Shown here piece after piece: positions 19,790-29,115 of a stretch of 32,321 bases of DNA (the stretch's first letter is position 1; each line of letters starts with the position of its first letter). This DNA is from a virus: IMG/VR virus record IMGVR_UViG_3300032331_001188, positions 1 through 32,321 of that record; one strand, written 5' to 3'. The translations under genes were made by a program, and so were the position numbers. A model generated the notes under the pieces. It worked only from the letters and a program-made list of their open reading frames with translations. It was not told where the DNA came from and ran no database searches.

Positions 19790-22528
19790 TTACCAAGTGG
19801 CGATAGCTACGCGCTTCCAAGTGTTAGCAGCCGTGCAGACGTAAATGTAGCTGGCGTCCCAACGAATTGTTCCAGCAGTTCCAGTAGCCGAAGCAGATGC
19901 CGGCGTAGAAGCCGTTCCGCCTTGAGTTGCAATGGTTCCCGCAAATGCTGAACCGGTGCTATCAACCGACAAATAGATTGTTGATCCAGCTTGGTTGCGA
20001 ACGTTAAAGTAGTTCGCATCAACAGAAACGTTATTTCCGTACCAAATGCCGTTTCCACTTCCGGTTGCGCGGAGATAGAAGCTAGTTCCACCTCCGACGT
20101 AGAAGTAGTTTCCGGCTAACGTCGCGTTCTGACTGGTGTCGAGCGTCAGGGCGAGCGTGTTATTGGTATTAAATTGAAGGTCTTTTGCCGTCTTTGTGTT
20201 GATTACTCCAACGCCAGAAGTTGTGTAAATTTCAAGGGTTGAGGAGCCATTTTCCCGCAATGCAAGGAGAGGCAAACTTCCGCCAAGATGATCGATAACA
20301 ACTCGACCAGCCGAAATACGGTAAAGGCTCGTATCCGTCCCAAACCCTATTCCGCCCGCGCTCGTCGTGTGGGTGGCGAGTTGGAGCTTGCCGTTGCCGG
20401 AGTCGGTCGTCGTGCCGAGGAGGAGGTTGCCGGTGGTACTTCCCAGCTTCAGCAACGTGTTTCCTGCTGGGTAGGAGTAAAACTCAAAATCCTCGCCTAC
20501 GGCGTTAATTCCAACTCCCACGGCCCACTTTAGCGCACCAGCGGTCAACCAATAAAAGTTTGAGTTTGAAGACGTGTTAAGGCGATTGAGCAGAATTGCA
20601 ACAGTTCCAGATGCGTCTCCGATTTGGACCAAGTTTCCGCTGCCGTTGACCGTTAGGATTTTTGATCCGTTCAGCGTTAGATTGGAAGCAAACGTACTCG
20701 TCCCCGTCCCGCTGACGGTGAGATTGCCGGTAAACTCGCCGCTCTTCGCCTTGAAGCTGGCCCAATCGCTTCCATCCGCCAACTGCGCCGTGAGCGTTCC
20801 ACCGCTGGGAGCAATCATCGGGAAGGACGACGTGGTGCCGCCCAGCTTTAGCGTTTTGGAGGATGCAAGAACTACGTCACCTGCAAAGCTGCTCGTTCCC
20901 GTCCCGCTGACAGTGAGGTTGCCGCCGAAGGTGCCAGCGCCCGAAAGATTTACGCTGGTGCCAGTGGCCGCGCCGATATTGGGCGTAGTGAGTGTCGGCG
21001 TGTTCGCAAATACCAGCGCGCCGGTGCCCGTCTCGTCGGTAACTGCCGATGCAAGATTTGCGCTGCTGGGCGTCGCCAGGAAGGTCGCGACGTTCGTGCC
21101 AAGACCAGAAACGCCGGTTGAGATCGGAAGCCCGGTGCAGCTTGAAAGCGTGCCGCTCTGAGGCGTGCCCAGGATCGGCGTCGTTAGCGTCGGGCTCGTG
21201 GACAAGACGACAGAGCCGGATCCGGTGGAGCTCGTGACACCCGTGCCGCCGTTGGCTACCGGCAGCGTACCGCTAAAGCCGATGCTGATAGAGCCGTCGC
21301 CGTTGGTAACCGCGATGTTGCTGCCGGCAGTAATGCGGGCGTTCTTCCAGAGATCGTTTGTCTGGTCGTAAATCAGTGTCTGTCCCGCGAGCTTTGGCGC
21401 GTTGATCTGGACGTCGTGGATCTCGTCGAGCTCGTAGCCGTTCTGCACGCGGACGTAGAGTTCGCCGTTGCCCGCATTGGCACGCTCGACGATTCCGACA
21501 TAGACGAGATGGTTCGGCGCGTAGGGCTTCGTCGCCGTAACGCTGCCCGGAGTCGCTCCGAGATAGAGCGTGTCGCCGTCGTTGTAAGCGCCAAGATTCA
21601 ATCCATCGACCACACCTACGCAGGTCACCGTGCCGGTGCCATTTGCGGCGATGCTGGTGTCAGAGACGACGCCGAAGGTTTTCGCGCTGGTCGCGTCGCT
21701 GGTATTGTACGCCAGCTTGACCGATGCGAAGCCACCGGTCGCGCCGAATAGGTAAACGACCTGGCCCTTAGTGATCGCGACGCTCTCGGCGTTTTTAACC
21801 GTGGCGGTCAGGGTTTTCTGGGCGCCGCTTGCGTCGATCGTGATCGATCCGGATCCGTTCGTGACGGTAATGCCCGTGCCGGCAGTCAGCGTCGATTTCG
21901 TGAAGCCGGTGCCATTGCCGATCAGCAGTTCGCCGTTGGCCGCCGTCCCCAGCGCCGACGTTGGCACCGGGTTGGCCGAGTAGAACTGCGCCGCGGTCGG
22001 GGTCGTAAGCGTGTTTACGTTATTGACCGTAACGAAGCGGCCGCCGGTCGGGCTGGCGCTCTCGGTATTCTGGGTGTCGCTGATCGCTCGGTAGCGGACG
22101 GGCGTCCAGAACATCGCCCGCGTGATCTCGTTACCGCTGGGATCCGTGACTCGCAGCTGCTGCCAGAGATTGGTCACCGGGTACGCCTGGCCGACGCGCT
22201 TGGTGTTCAGCAAGCCCACCAGGTCGTAAGAGTTGAGCGGGAGGACGACGCTCCACCCGCCAGTGATCGGTGTCGCATTGCCGGTCGTGGCCGCCGGCGA
22301 AAAGTCCCCGGCGACGGCATCAGAGAGCGCCCAGGTCAGCGAGTAGGACGCATTGCCGGCCCAGCTGGGCCAGACGTTCGTGTTGTCCGTGAAGTAGAAA
22401 TTGAACGTCGGCGTGTCACCCAGAACAAGCTCGGGCACGGTGGCCGCGGTCATGTCCTGCTGGCCGGTCACGACGGCATCGGCAGGCGACAGTGCGTTGA
22501 TGTTAAGGTAAACGTCGTTGCGGGCCAT
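19790..22528 (-). CDS. Tail fibre / receptor-binding protein (912 aa)
   Basis: The largest gene. Residues 1 to about 160 form a folded N-terminal domain likely to attach to the tail (MARNDVYLNINALSPAD, WPSWAGNASYSLTWALSD). The long middle is Gly/Ser/Thr-rich with short repeats such as LTTPTLGTP-type and NLTVSGTGTS(S/T)FA (twice), typical of trimeric beta fibres. The end, GTIRWDASYIYVCTAANTWK, is a tip motif frequent in phage fibres; no cleaved chaperone is evident. It binds the host surface. Internal repeats (for example around 20697-20730 and 20892-20925) offer sites for recombination. Confidence 0.85.
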   Translation of the reverse strand: MARNDVYLNINALSPADAVVTGQQDMTAATVPELVLGDTPTFNFYFTDNTNVWPSWAGNASYSLTWALSDAVAGDFSPAATTGNATPITGGWSVVLPLNSYDLVGLLNTKRVGQAYPVTNLWQQLRVTDPSGNEITRAMFWTPVRYRAISDTQNTESASPTGGRFVTVNNVNTLTTPTAAQFYSANPVPTSALGTAANGELLIGNGTGFTKSTLTAGTGITVTNGSGSITIDASGAQKTLTATVKNAESVAITKGQVVYLFGATGGFASVKLAYNTSDATSAKTFGVVSDTSIAANGTGTVTCVGVVDGLNLGAYNDGDTLYLGATPGSVTATKPYAPNHLVYVGIVERANAGNGELYVRVQNGYELDEIHDVQINAPKLAGQTLIYDQTNDLWKNARITAGSNIAVTNGDGSISIGFSGTLPVANGGTGVTSSTGSGSVVLSTSPTLTTPILGTPQSGTLSSCTGLPISTGVSGLGTNVATFLATPSSANLASAVTDETGTGALVFANTPTLTTPNIGAATGTSVNLSGAGTFGGNLTVSGTGTSSFAGDVVLASSKTLKLGGTTSSFPMIAPSGGTLTAQLADGSDWASFKAKSGEFTGNLTVSGTGTSTFASNLTLNGSKILTVNGSGNLVQIGDASGTVAILLNRLNTSSNSNFYWLTAGALKWAVGVGINAVGEDFEFYSYPAGNTLLKLGSTTGNLLLGTTTDSGNGKLQLATHTTSAGGIGFGTDTSLYRISAGRVVIDHLGGSLPLLALRENGSSTLEIYTTSGVGVINTKTAKDLQFNTNNTLALTLDTSQNATLAGNYFYVGGGTSFYLRATGSGNGIWYGNNVSVDANYFNVRNQAGSTIYLSVDSTGSAFAGTIATQGGTASTPASASATGTAGTIRWDASYIYVCTAANTWKRVAIATW

Positions 22529-22546
22529 TTGTCAGAGGGTGTTACG

Positions 22547-22894
22547 TCAAGTTCTCGGCAGGACGCCGGTTGTCTGGAGATCCGTGATCAGCGCGGCGAC
22601 CCGTTCCGCCAGTTGCGCGGTCGTAACCGTTCCAGTCGCGAATGTGGTGCGCGTTAGCGTGCCGGTCGGAGCGCCGTAGCTGTTCGGGCTTTTAAGCGGT
22701 AGCGCCAGGGTGAACTGATCAGGATTCTGCAGTAGCACCTGGTCGGTAGCATTCGTGCCCGGGGCCACCAGCCGCAGATTCATCGCGTAGAGCCGATTAA
22801 CGATCATTACGAGATCGTCCGCGGCCGCTGGGTAGCGCTGCCGCCACTCGAGCAATGAATCCCCGACAAGCGGAACTGGCGCGTTCTTAGCCAT
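22547..22894 (-). CDS. Unknown tail-region protein (115 aa)
   Basis: ATG 22894 shares one base with the upstream stop (TGATG); a longer reading runs back into the 385-aa gene and is rejected. Contents: LEWRQRYPAAADDLVMIVNR and a C-terminal helix AQLAERVAALITDLQTTGVL. Possibly a fibre-attachment or baseplate part, by position. Confidence 0.65.
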   Translation of the reverse strand: MAKNAPVPLVGDSLLEWRQRYPAAADDLVMIVNRLYAMNLRLVAPGTNATDQVLLQNPDQFTLALPLKSPNSYGAPTGTLTRTTFATGTVTTAQLAERVAALITDLQTTGVLPRT

Positions 22895-24051
22895 CAGAGA
22901 TTGTCCACGTTGATCTGGATGAAGCGCTGGCGGAACATCGGGCTTGGCTCGGTCGGCCAAGCAGTAACGGGCTCGGCATCGTAATTTTGAAAGCCGGTCG
23001 CGCTTCCAGCGATCAGATTGAGCAGCTGCGTGTCATTGATGGCGACATCTGGCACTGGTATGTCGGCGCCGCTGCTGATTCCTGGCGTGACTCCCGGCAG
23101 GTAGAACTTGTCGATCAGTTTAGTAAGTGCTCGATCGGTGCCAGGTGTGTAGGTGCGCAGCAGCGTGCGATAATGCGTCGCCGTCGTTATGGTCGTCAGA
23201 GCCCATGCGAACGTAAAGTTGTCCGAATCGACGATTGAATTGACCGTTACGGCCGTCCCTCCGCCAGTGGATTGAGTGATGCGGATCGACGCAGCGTTGG
23301 ATAAACTGTGGCTGGTTTTGTTTACGTTAGGAGACGAGCGCGCAAGCTGCAGTGATGCGATGTTTGTGCTACCTCCGCCGTTTGTGCTCGAATTAACCGC
23401 CGGTGTTACTGATGCAGTGTTCCATGTGAAATCTGACCCGGTGAAGCTGAAAGCACCAGTTGCTTTAGTCAGAGTAAGCACGCCAGCGCTAGTTAAAGTG
23501 CTGGATGCTGAAACAGTGAATCCATCAGCGATAACCGACGCCAGTCCATTTACTGCAGCTGCAATCGTTGCATCCGAAGCCGTAGTGTTTATTGCAGCAG
23601 TTGTGCTGGTTTTGTAAGTTATGGTAAACGTTCCTCCGGTCGGGTACCATGTGAACGTCGCAGCGATCACGGCGCTAAACACGTTTGCGGTCGTATTCGA
23701 CGAGGTTGAATCCACCCACGCTGATCCGTATGCGTTCGTCGGGAACGCCGGCTTCGTGATCACCAGCGACGAATAATCTACCTGATCGCCTGGCACCTTG
23801 CAGTAAGTGCGCGTGTAACGTCCAAGTCCGCCTTCCACCGTCATCTCGCTTTCGGTCAGCAGGTACTGCGTATTGTCCGCCGGATCCGTGCTCAGAGCCG
23901 CGGCCGGCGTGTAGCTGGACGGCACGACGACGTAGCTGCGCACCGTGCCCTTTGTGGTCGTGTCCTTAGTCGGCGCGTTGATAAACGGGTAGAACACGCG
24001 CGCCGGGCCATCTTGGATCGCGTTGGTAAAGTTGCCGTCTTGGTACGCCAT
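22894..24051 (-). CDS. Distal tail / baseplate-like protein (385 aa)
   Basis: Comes after the tape measure and before the fibre, where distal tail proteins lie. It is beta-rich, with a Thr/Ser-rich middle (GVLTLTKATGAFSFTGSD) and no recognised Dit or Tal domain. It begins MAYQDGNF, close to MPYQDGTF of the tail tube protein, with 13 identical bases at the DNA level. It may be a ring or adhesin-like part. Function by position only. Confidence 0.6.
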   Translation of the reverse strand: MAYQDGNFTNAIQDGPARVFYPFINAPTKDTTTKGTVRSYVVVPSSYTPAAALSTDPADNTQYLLTESEMTVEGGLGRYTRTYCKVPGDQVDYSSLVITKPAFPTNAYGSAWVDSTSSNTTANVFSAVIAATFTWYPTGGTFTITYKTSTTAAINTTASDATIAAAVNGLASVIADGFTVSASSTLTSAGVLTLTKATGAFSFTGSDFTWNTASVTPAVNSSTNGGGSTNIASLQLARSSPNVNKTSHSLSNAASIRITQSTGGGTAVTVNSIVDSDNFTFAWALTTITTATHYRTLLRTYTPGTDRALTKLIDKFYLPGVTPGISSGADIPVPDVAINDTQLLNLIAGSATGFQNYDAEPVTAWPTEPSPMFRQRFIQINVDNL

Positions 24052-24057
24052 GATGAT

Positions 24058-25503
24058 TTACTTTCCGAAGCCGGCCTTGAGGAGCCGCTGGTTAATGTCG
24101 CTTAGCTGCTGGTTATTCTCGCGCTGCACGTCGGCTGTGGAGCGCGTGTCCTCGACGAAGCGCTGCACCATAGACTCGAAAATCATTGGATCGCCGGCGA
24201 AGCTAGAACGAGCGCGTTCCAATCCAAAGGTTCTGACTGAGTATTCTAGCTCGGATCTTTGCGCTAGGATCTTCCTGATATTCTCGTTTTCGGTCCTGAG
24301 CCGGGCGGCCTCGCCCATCTCGAATCCTCGAACTGCACCAAACGGGTCGGCCATTGCACCGCGGGCGCGCCTCTCGGCCTCTACGGCTGCCGCCTCGTTG
24401 CGATTGAGGATCTCGCGCAGCGTTGCGGTGCTTGCATCATTGAACGTGCCACCGCCACGAATAGGGCCAAGCACCCGGTTTTTCTGTACCTCGGCCTGCA
24501 CTGCGCGTTCAGTTTGATCGGCGGTCTCCTTCGCGATGTCAGCGCGGACCTTGGCAAGCTGGTTGCCCTTCTCTAACAGCTGAATCTCGACATCGGTAGT
24601 CTCGAGCCCGTCAGCCTTAACCTTGCGGAATTCGCGCTCGAGCTCGTACATCTCGCGCTGCAGAATCACCTCCTGCTCGGTGGCGGTCAGTGCGTCGAAT
24701 TTGAGCTTCCTGAGCTTCTCCCTGGCGGCGAGGGTCTCGTCGATGGCCTTGAATTCGGCCTCGACCGCGGCCTCGTTCTCCTTGGCGAGCTTCTCCTGGT
24801 CCTTGCGGTTCTCTGCGATCATCTCCGCCCGGGTCTTCTCGAGCTGGCCCTGTAGCTCGATCCCCTTGACCGTGCGTTCGCCGACGCGGGCGATCTCTTC
24901 CTTGATCGCCAGTTCGCGCTGCATGAGCAGGAAGACCTTGCCGACCTCGTCGGCATTCTTCATCGCCGCCTCGATGCGGGCGTCAGCCAGGCGCCGTTCG
25001 GCCTCGCGGATCTTCTCCGGGTCGTTAGCCTCGCGGGCCTTGGCGAGACGCTTCTCGGCCTCCTCGGCGGCCTTGGCGGCGCGTTCAGCGAAGACCTCCT
25101 GCGCCTCGGTAACGCCGCGAACGCGGTTGATCAGCTTTCCGATCTCGTCGCCGATCATCGTGTAGCCGGAGAGGATGAACGTCGCGGAATCGGCTCCGAA
25201 TTGCTTCGCCTGGTCGAATGCGTCGCCCAGCTTGGCGACGGATGCCGTGGCGTAGTCCAACGGCCGGCCGAGTCGCTCTGATTCCTCGCGGAGCTTCTGC
25301 GCGTTCTCGGTGGCGAGCATGAAGCCACGGATCAGCGTCGTTCCGATGCCGACCGCGGTGAGGTTTTTCCAAACGCTAGATTCGCCAAAGGTATCGCCCA
25401 GCGTGCGCTTCAGCGCCTTGCCCTCTTCGCCAGCCTGGCGCAGACCGGCGGCGAGCTCGTCGGTCTTAGCAAAGAAACGGAATCCAACGCCAAATTCGGC
25501 CAC
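24058..25503 (-). CDS. Tape measure protein (481 aa)
   Basis: A long, charged, helical protein: a short N-terminal globular region and a hydrophobic stretch (VGIGTTLIRGFMLATENAQK, 51-70), then coiled coil over about 130-350 (KAAEEAEKRLAKAREANDPE onward). Position after the chaperone and before distal tail genes fits the tape measure that sets tail length. By the usual 1.5 A per residue, the tail would be around 70 nm, short for a siphovirus. Start GTG at 25503 with GGGAGA upstream. Confidence 0.75.
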   Translation of the reverse strand: MAEFGVGFRFFAKTDELAAGLRQAGEEGKALKRTLGDTFGESSVWKNLTAVGIGTTLIRGFMLATENAQKLREESERLGRPLDYATASVAKLGDAFDQAKQFGADSATFILSGYTMIGDEIGKLINRVRGVTEAQEVFAERAAKAAEEAEKRLAKAREANDPEKIREAERRLADARIEAAMKNADEVGKVFLLMQRELAIKEEIARVGERTVKGIELQGQLEKTRAEMIAENRKDQEKLAKENEAAVEAEFKAIDETLAAREKLRKLKFDALTATEQEVILQREMYELEREFRKVKADGLETTDVEIQLLEKGNQLAKVRADIAKETADQTERAVQAEVQKNRVLGPIRGGGTFNDASTATLREILNRNEAAAVEAERRARGAMADPFGAVRGFEMGEAARLRTENENIRKILAQRSELEYSVRTFGLERARSSFAGDPMIFESMVQRFVEDTRSTADVQRENNQQLSDINQRLLKAGFGK

Positions 25504-25505
25504 GG

Positions 25506-26135
25506 TTAATTTCTCCCGGTTAGCCCGGCGAGGTAATCGCAGGCAATTTTATCGCTCTCATTCGTAAGAGCAGTGCCGTAAACCCTACGGCTCGCGAGAC
25601 GGATCAGCTGCCACAAACGCGCCAGCGGCATGTCCAGCATCTCGTCGGTCGTGATCTGGAAGCCACCGGCGGCGAGCGTGTCAGCCAGATAGGCAGGCAT
25701 GCCGGCGACGGCTTGGCCCTGCGTCTCGCCGCCCTTTGGTGCGTCCATGAATGCGTCGCGGAGGTATCGGTTGGTATCGGCTGCGAGTTGCTTAGGCTTG
25801 GTAGCAAGGTAGCGAATCAGTGCCTGCTGGCGACCGGCGATCCACGGATGGAAGATGCTGCGCGAGTAGAGCGGAGGCTTAGGTAGGTCGGACATCCACC
25901 AGACCAGCTGCGCGCAGTGCGATAGGAACTCCTCGTCGGAATCGAAGCGCCAGGGAGCAAAAAAGCCGTTCTGGAGCTCCTCGAGGATGACGACGTCGCG
26001 CATCGTCAAGACGCGGACACGGATCCCGGCGATCTCGGTGTGCGTGTGAGCCCATGCCTCCCGACGCACCGAAGCCTCGCGGCGCAGTGCGTCCGCGAAG
26101 CCCGGGATCTGCTTGAATTCAAGGACTGCGGACAT
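25506..26135 (-). CDS. Tail assembly chaperone-like protein (209 aa)
   Basis: Sits between tube and tape measure, the place of the chaperone (gpG/GT in lambda). Contains VRVLTMRDVVILEELQNGF (about 43-61) and LPKPPLYSRSIFHPWIAGRQ (about 84-103), patterns of phage tail-assembly proteins. I see no convincing frameshift site joining it to another ORF. ATG at 26135 is used; a GTG codon directly precedes it. Confidence 0.6.
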   Translation of the reverse strand: MSAVLEFKQIPGFADALRREASVRREAWAHTHTEIAGIRVRVLTMRDVVILEELQNGFFAPWRFDSDEEFLSHCAQLVWWMSDLPKPPLYSRSIFHPWIAGRQQALIRYLATKPKQLAADTNRYLRDAFMDAPKGGETQGQAVAGMPAYLADTLAAGGFQITTDEMLDMPLARLWQLIRLASRRVYGTALTNESDKIACDYLAGLTGRN

Positions 26136-26160
26136 CACGCCAGCCGGCGCGTGCCGGTCC

Positions 26161-26523
26161 TCAGTTGATCTTTTCCTGCCAGTTCAGGGTCGCCGTCCAG
26201 GGAGCATCTTTCGGCTTCGTGATCGAGACGCTGGTGATGAAGCAGTTCACGTTCGCATTATCGATCGAAGCCACGAACACGCCGGTCGTGCTGTTGTAAG
26301 CGGCGGTGGTCGGCTCAACGGTGGTGCTGGCAGCGAACTGAACCTCGGCGGTGCCGTTGCGCGGCTGCTTGAAGCTGATCGCGCCGGACGGGTCGCCGTT
26401 CTGGTCCGTGATGTTCACGGTGTTCGCCGGCTTGGTGACTGAAAAGCTGTTCGCCTTGTAGGCGACGCTGTTGATCGTGATGGTGGGCGAGCCACTCGGG
26501 AATGTGCCGTCTTGGTAGGGCAT
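26161..26523 (-). CDS. Major tail tube protein (120 aa)
   Basis: A small beta-rich protein: SPTITINSVAYKANSFSVTK at the start and NANVNCFITSVSITKP later, with PWTATLNWQEK at the end, a layout of tail tube subunits. Located two genes before the tape measure. It would stack as rings to form the tube. Family similarity is by fold pattern and position. Confidence 0.65.
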   Translation of the reverse strand: MPYQDGTFPSGSPTITINSVAYKANSFSVTKPANTVNITDQNGDPSGAISFKQPRNGTAEVQFAASTTVEPTTAAYNSTTGVFVASIDNANVNCFITSVSITKPKDAPWTATLNWQEKIN

Positions 26524-26548
26524 GGGAGTCTTTTAATTCTCGGCGGCG

Positions 26549-27046
26549 TCAACTTGCCGGCCACTGGTCTGGCTTGATGTAGAACTCGAGGTTATAGGTT
26601 ATCTGCGTGCTGATCTCGTCGTTCTCGGCGTCGCTGAGAGAAACGCAGGATCCCTCGCGCAGCGTGATCACTTGGTAGTAAGGCAGCGTGTTCGAGTTTA
26701 GCGCTGCGGTTGCCTGCAGCATGGCCTGCCGGATGTTGCCGCGGATCGTGCCGAGCGATTGCCCGGTGCCATCGCGCCGGGTGGTGCCGATCGCCTGTAC
26801 GGTGCCGAGTTTGTGCGAGTCGTAATCCTGCGACGTGCCGGCTCGGGTGCCGGTCTGATTCGCATTCGTGCCGGTAATTCCAACGACCAGGGTGATGCGC
26901 GGCGTGGTAAGAATCGGCGCGGTGCCGATCAGCACCCGCGGCGTGAGCACTTGCGTCGTTGGCAGCGTATTCTGGAAGTGGGCCTTGAGCGCGTCCTCGA
27001 TGTTCGTCTCGTAATCGAGCAGTGCGGCGATGGTGCTGGCTGGCAT
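26549..27046 (-). CDS. Tail terminator-like protein (165 aa)
   Basis: ATG 27046 follows the upstream TAG by one base; a TTG at 27067 is not favoured. ALLDYETNIEDALKAHFQN at the start, then a beta-rich core (PRITLVVGITGT) and ITYNLEFYIKPD at the end fit a gpU-like tail-terminator/minor tail fold. It lies between the head-tail joining genes and the tube gene. Confidence 0.55.
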   Translation of the reverse strand: MPASTIAALLDYETNIEDALKAHFQNTLPTTQVLTPRVLIGTAPILTTPRITLVVGITGTNANQTGTRAGTSQDYDSHKLGTVQAIGTTRRDGTGQSLGTIRGNIRQAMLQATAALNSNTLPYYQVITLREGSCVSLSDAENDEISTQITYNLEFYIKPDQWPAS

Positions 27047-27047
27047 A

Positions 27048-27848
27048 CTAGAAGAACTGCTCGGCAATCGCTTCCTGCTGGGCTTGGAATGGCGTTAGCT
27101 TTCCCTCGGCGACCATCTTGCCGATGGTGTCGAAATAGGACCGCATGGCGTTGGTGCGGCCCTTCAGTGCCGCGTTCATGATGCGCTGGGCCTCGTCAGA
27201 CTTCTTTCCCCAGCCGGTCTGATTATACGCTGCGACAAATGGATTTTCAGCCTTTCGGCCATCTTGGAAGACGCCCTTGCCCGGGTAATGCCTTTTAACC
27301 CACTCTGGCGCTCGATCTCCGCCCAGTTCGGTGTAAGCCCGGACCCAGCCAGCCTTGGCGTGGCCGACGTTCGCCTGCGAGGCTAGGATGAGCTCTTTCA
27401 GGGTAGCCTGGTCAGGCTTGAGCGTGACCATCTTTGGCCGCGGGTTGCGGTACGCCCGGCCCCGCTTGTCTCGATTCGATCGGTGCAGCCGTTCGTTCGG
27501 AATGATTGCTCTGGTCTGCGCGAGCTCGCCCTCGCGGAGCTTGCTCGAGAAGTTCTCCCACGCGATTGGATCGCCGGCACGGATCAGCTTTCGGATGCTC
27601 TCATTGCGGAACTTGTTAGGGTCCAGCGGCCGAAAGATCCGCTCGAGGTCGATGCGGACGCGATCCTTGCCCTGGCTGATCGTCTTAGGCGGCGTGAGCC
27701 GCATCACATGCTCGAGCAGCAGTTTGCCCTGCACACTGAGCGTACCGATTCCAGGATCCACCAGACCCTCCTTCGCGAGGTCTTGGATCCGCATGAGCCG
27801 ATAAGCCAGCTCGTTGTCTAGATTCTCGCGGTAATCAAACGAGATCAC
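27048..27848 (-). CDS. Minor tail / head-tail connection protein (about 266 aa)
   Basis: Lies in the connector region. It has N-terminal helices (NELAYRLMRIQDLAKEGLVD), a central LLLEHVMRLTPPKT as in HK97 gp10-like minor proteins (which carry a similar 'M...TPP(K/R)(K/R)T' phrase), a basic middle (SNRDKRGRAYRNPRPK) and C-terminal helices. GTG at 27848 overlaps the upstream stop by GTGA and is preferred to a GTG 30 bases upstream. Longer than usual gp10, so the extra part may be an added domain. Confidence 0.55.
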   Translation of the reverse strand: MISFDYRENLDNELAYRLMRIQDLAKEGLVDPGIGTLSVQGKLLLEHVMRLTPPKTISQGKDRVRIDLERIFRPLDPNKFRNESIRKLIRAGDPIAWENFSSKLREGELAQTRAIIPNERLHRSNRDKRGRAYRNPRPKMVTLKPDQATLKELILASQANVGHAKAGWVRAYTELGGDRAPEWVKRHYPGKGVFQDGRKAENPFVAAYNQTGWGKKSDEAQRIMNAALKGRTNAMRSYFDTIGKMVAEGKLTPFQAQQEAIAEQFF

Positions 27849-28180
27849 GAAAGACGCTTGAGCCGTAGCGTGTACCACGGATCACCGGCGGTGTCGGTCG
27901 CGTCGATCTTGTCGATGGCGTAGCCTATTCCGCCGTAAGTGATCGTGGCCCGGTTCGCTGGGACCGTCGCGCCCCATTGCGTCTTGCTCGTGCAACAGTC
28001 TAGCTCGACGGTCCTGCGCTGCGAGTGATCGTCAAATAGGTAGGTGCTTTCAACCTGATTGAACACGCCGACCAGCCCAGAGGTGGTCACGCCGGCCAGA
28101 GACGTGTAAGAAAACGTCTCGCCCATCGTGTCCTCGGCGAATTCGGCCGCCCGCGTGTTCAGATCGTTGAAAGCACTCAT
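27845..28180 (-). CDS. Head-tail joining protein (111 aa)
   Basis: Small beta-rich protein (VTTSGLVGVFNQVESTYLFD, TITYGGIGYAIDKIDATDT, ending WYTLRLKRL), the layout of gpFII/attachment-type joining proteins. ATG 28180 comes one base after the upstream stop. Position between the capsid and tail genes supports it. Confidence 0.65.
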   Translation of the reverse strand: MSAFNDLNTRAAEFAEDTMGETFSYTSLAGVTTSGLVGVFNQVESTYLFDDHSQRRTVELDCCTSKTQWGATVPANRATITYGGIGYAIDKIDATDTAGDPWYTLRLKRLS

Positions 28181-28181
28181 C

Positions 28182-29081
28182 CTAGACTAGCGTGGCGGGG
28201 CAATCAGGATGCTTGATGCGGCGGAGCTCGCTGACCGCAGCAAAGATCTCCTTTGGGTTAGCCGGGTAGGTCAGATCGCCTATGTGACTTAGTGCCACCT
28301 TGGTGTCGGTGTGGATCTTGCCGCCGAGCTTTCGCCACTCATGGCAAAGCATGTAATCCTCTGAAAGCCAGATAGGATTGCCTGGCTGCACTTCGCGAAC
28401 GCCCGACTTGAAGTAAGCCCGGGAGGTCTTGAGCGTGTGCACGTCTGGATCGTTCGTCCCCAGGTTGTACTCGGGCGCTAGGCCGGCCTCGCGGATCGCG
28501 TCGAATACGCTGCGATGGATCAGCATGAAGCCGGTGCCGGCGTGCACGACCTCGACCAGTCCGCGCTCGTCGATCTTGGCGCCAGCCAGCCCGTTGATCG
28601 CGAACTGCGGCACTACGCCTTTTAGAGCGTAAGGTGCAGTTACTACCTTATGGCCGACCATGCCGTGCTGCCAGAGCCGTGCCACGGCCGTGCCAGGGAA
28701 CACGATGTCGGCGTCGATATAGAGCAGCCAGTTATACTTCGTCGCGAGAAACTTGCAGGCGATCTTGTTTCGCGCCCGGTCAATGTGGCTTTCCTTGTCC
28801 AGGAACATGCTCTCGGCCACCAGCGGCTGTAGCTCGACCTCGTGCTGCTCGTTACGCACGCGGATGCGGACATGCAGCAGCGTCTCGTTGTACGATGTCA
28901 TGAAGCCCATCTTAACGTTGCCGCCGTAGCACGGCGTGCCGATCACGATGCGATCAGCATCGTCGAAGACCATAGGCGCGGGCGCGTCCTCGGTCTGGCT
29001 CGAGACCGCTGCGATCTCGGCAGCGTGGTCTGTTAATGCGTTGCCGGCATCAGCCGGCGCGTGTGCTTTTTTGGTGCTCAT
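28182..29081 (-). CDS. Glycosyltransferase, GT-A (family 2-like)
   Basis: A 299-aa protein with an N-terminal linker (about 1-44), then IVIGTPCYGG (45-54), SHIDRARNKIACKFL (98-112) and YIDADIVF (121-128), the DxD metal- and sugar-nucleotide-binding motif of GT-A enzymes. GIVP-like and HAGTGFMLIHR segments complete the usual layout of phage-encoded family-2-like transferases. It lies between capsid and joining genes, an unusual place, so modification of capsid or tail is a fair guess. The gap before it holds hairpins that may lower its expression relative to the capsid. Confidence 0.8.
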   Translation of the reverse strand: MSTKKAHAPADAGNALTDHAAEIAAVSSQTEDAPAPMVFDDADRIVIGTPCYGGNVKMGFMTSYNETLLHVRIRVRNEQHEVELQPLVAESMFLDKESHIDRARNKIACKFLATKYNWLLYIDADIVFPGTAVARLWQHGMVGHKVVTAPYALKGVVPQFAINGLAGAKIDERGLVEVVHAGTGFMLIHRSVFDAIREAGLAPEYNLGTNDPDVHTLKTSRAYFKSGVREVQPGNPIWLSEDYMLCHEWRKLGGKIHTDTKVALSHIGDLTYPANPKEIFAAVSELRRIKHPDCPATLV

Positions 29082-29115
29082 CAGAATCGTGTGGTGCTCG
29101 CGCTTATGTGGCTAA

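Noticed and set aside
24058-26135. Programmed frameshift joining two tail chaperone ORFs (gpG/GT-like)
   Set aside because: The next gene down (tape measure) starts two bases after the stop with its own ribosome-binding site, and I found no convincing slippery heptamer with a second chaperone frame.
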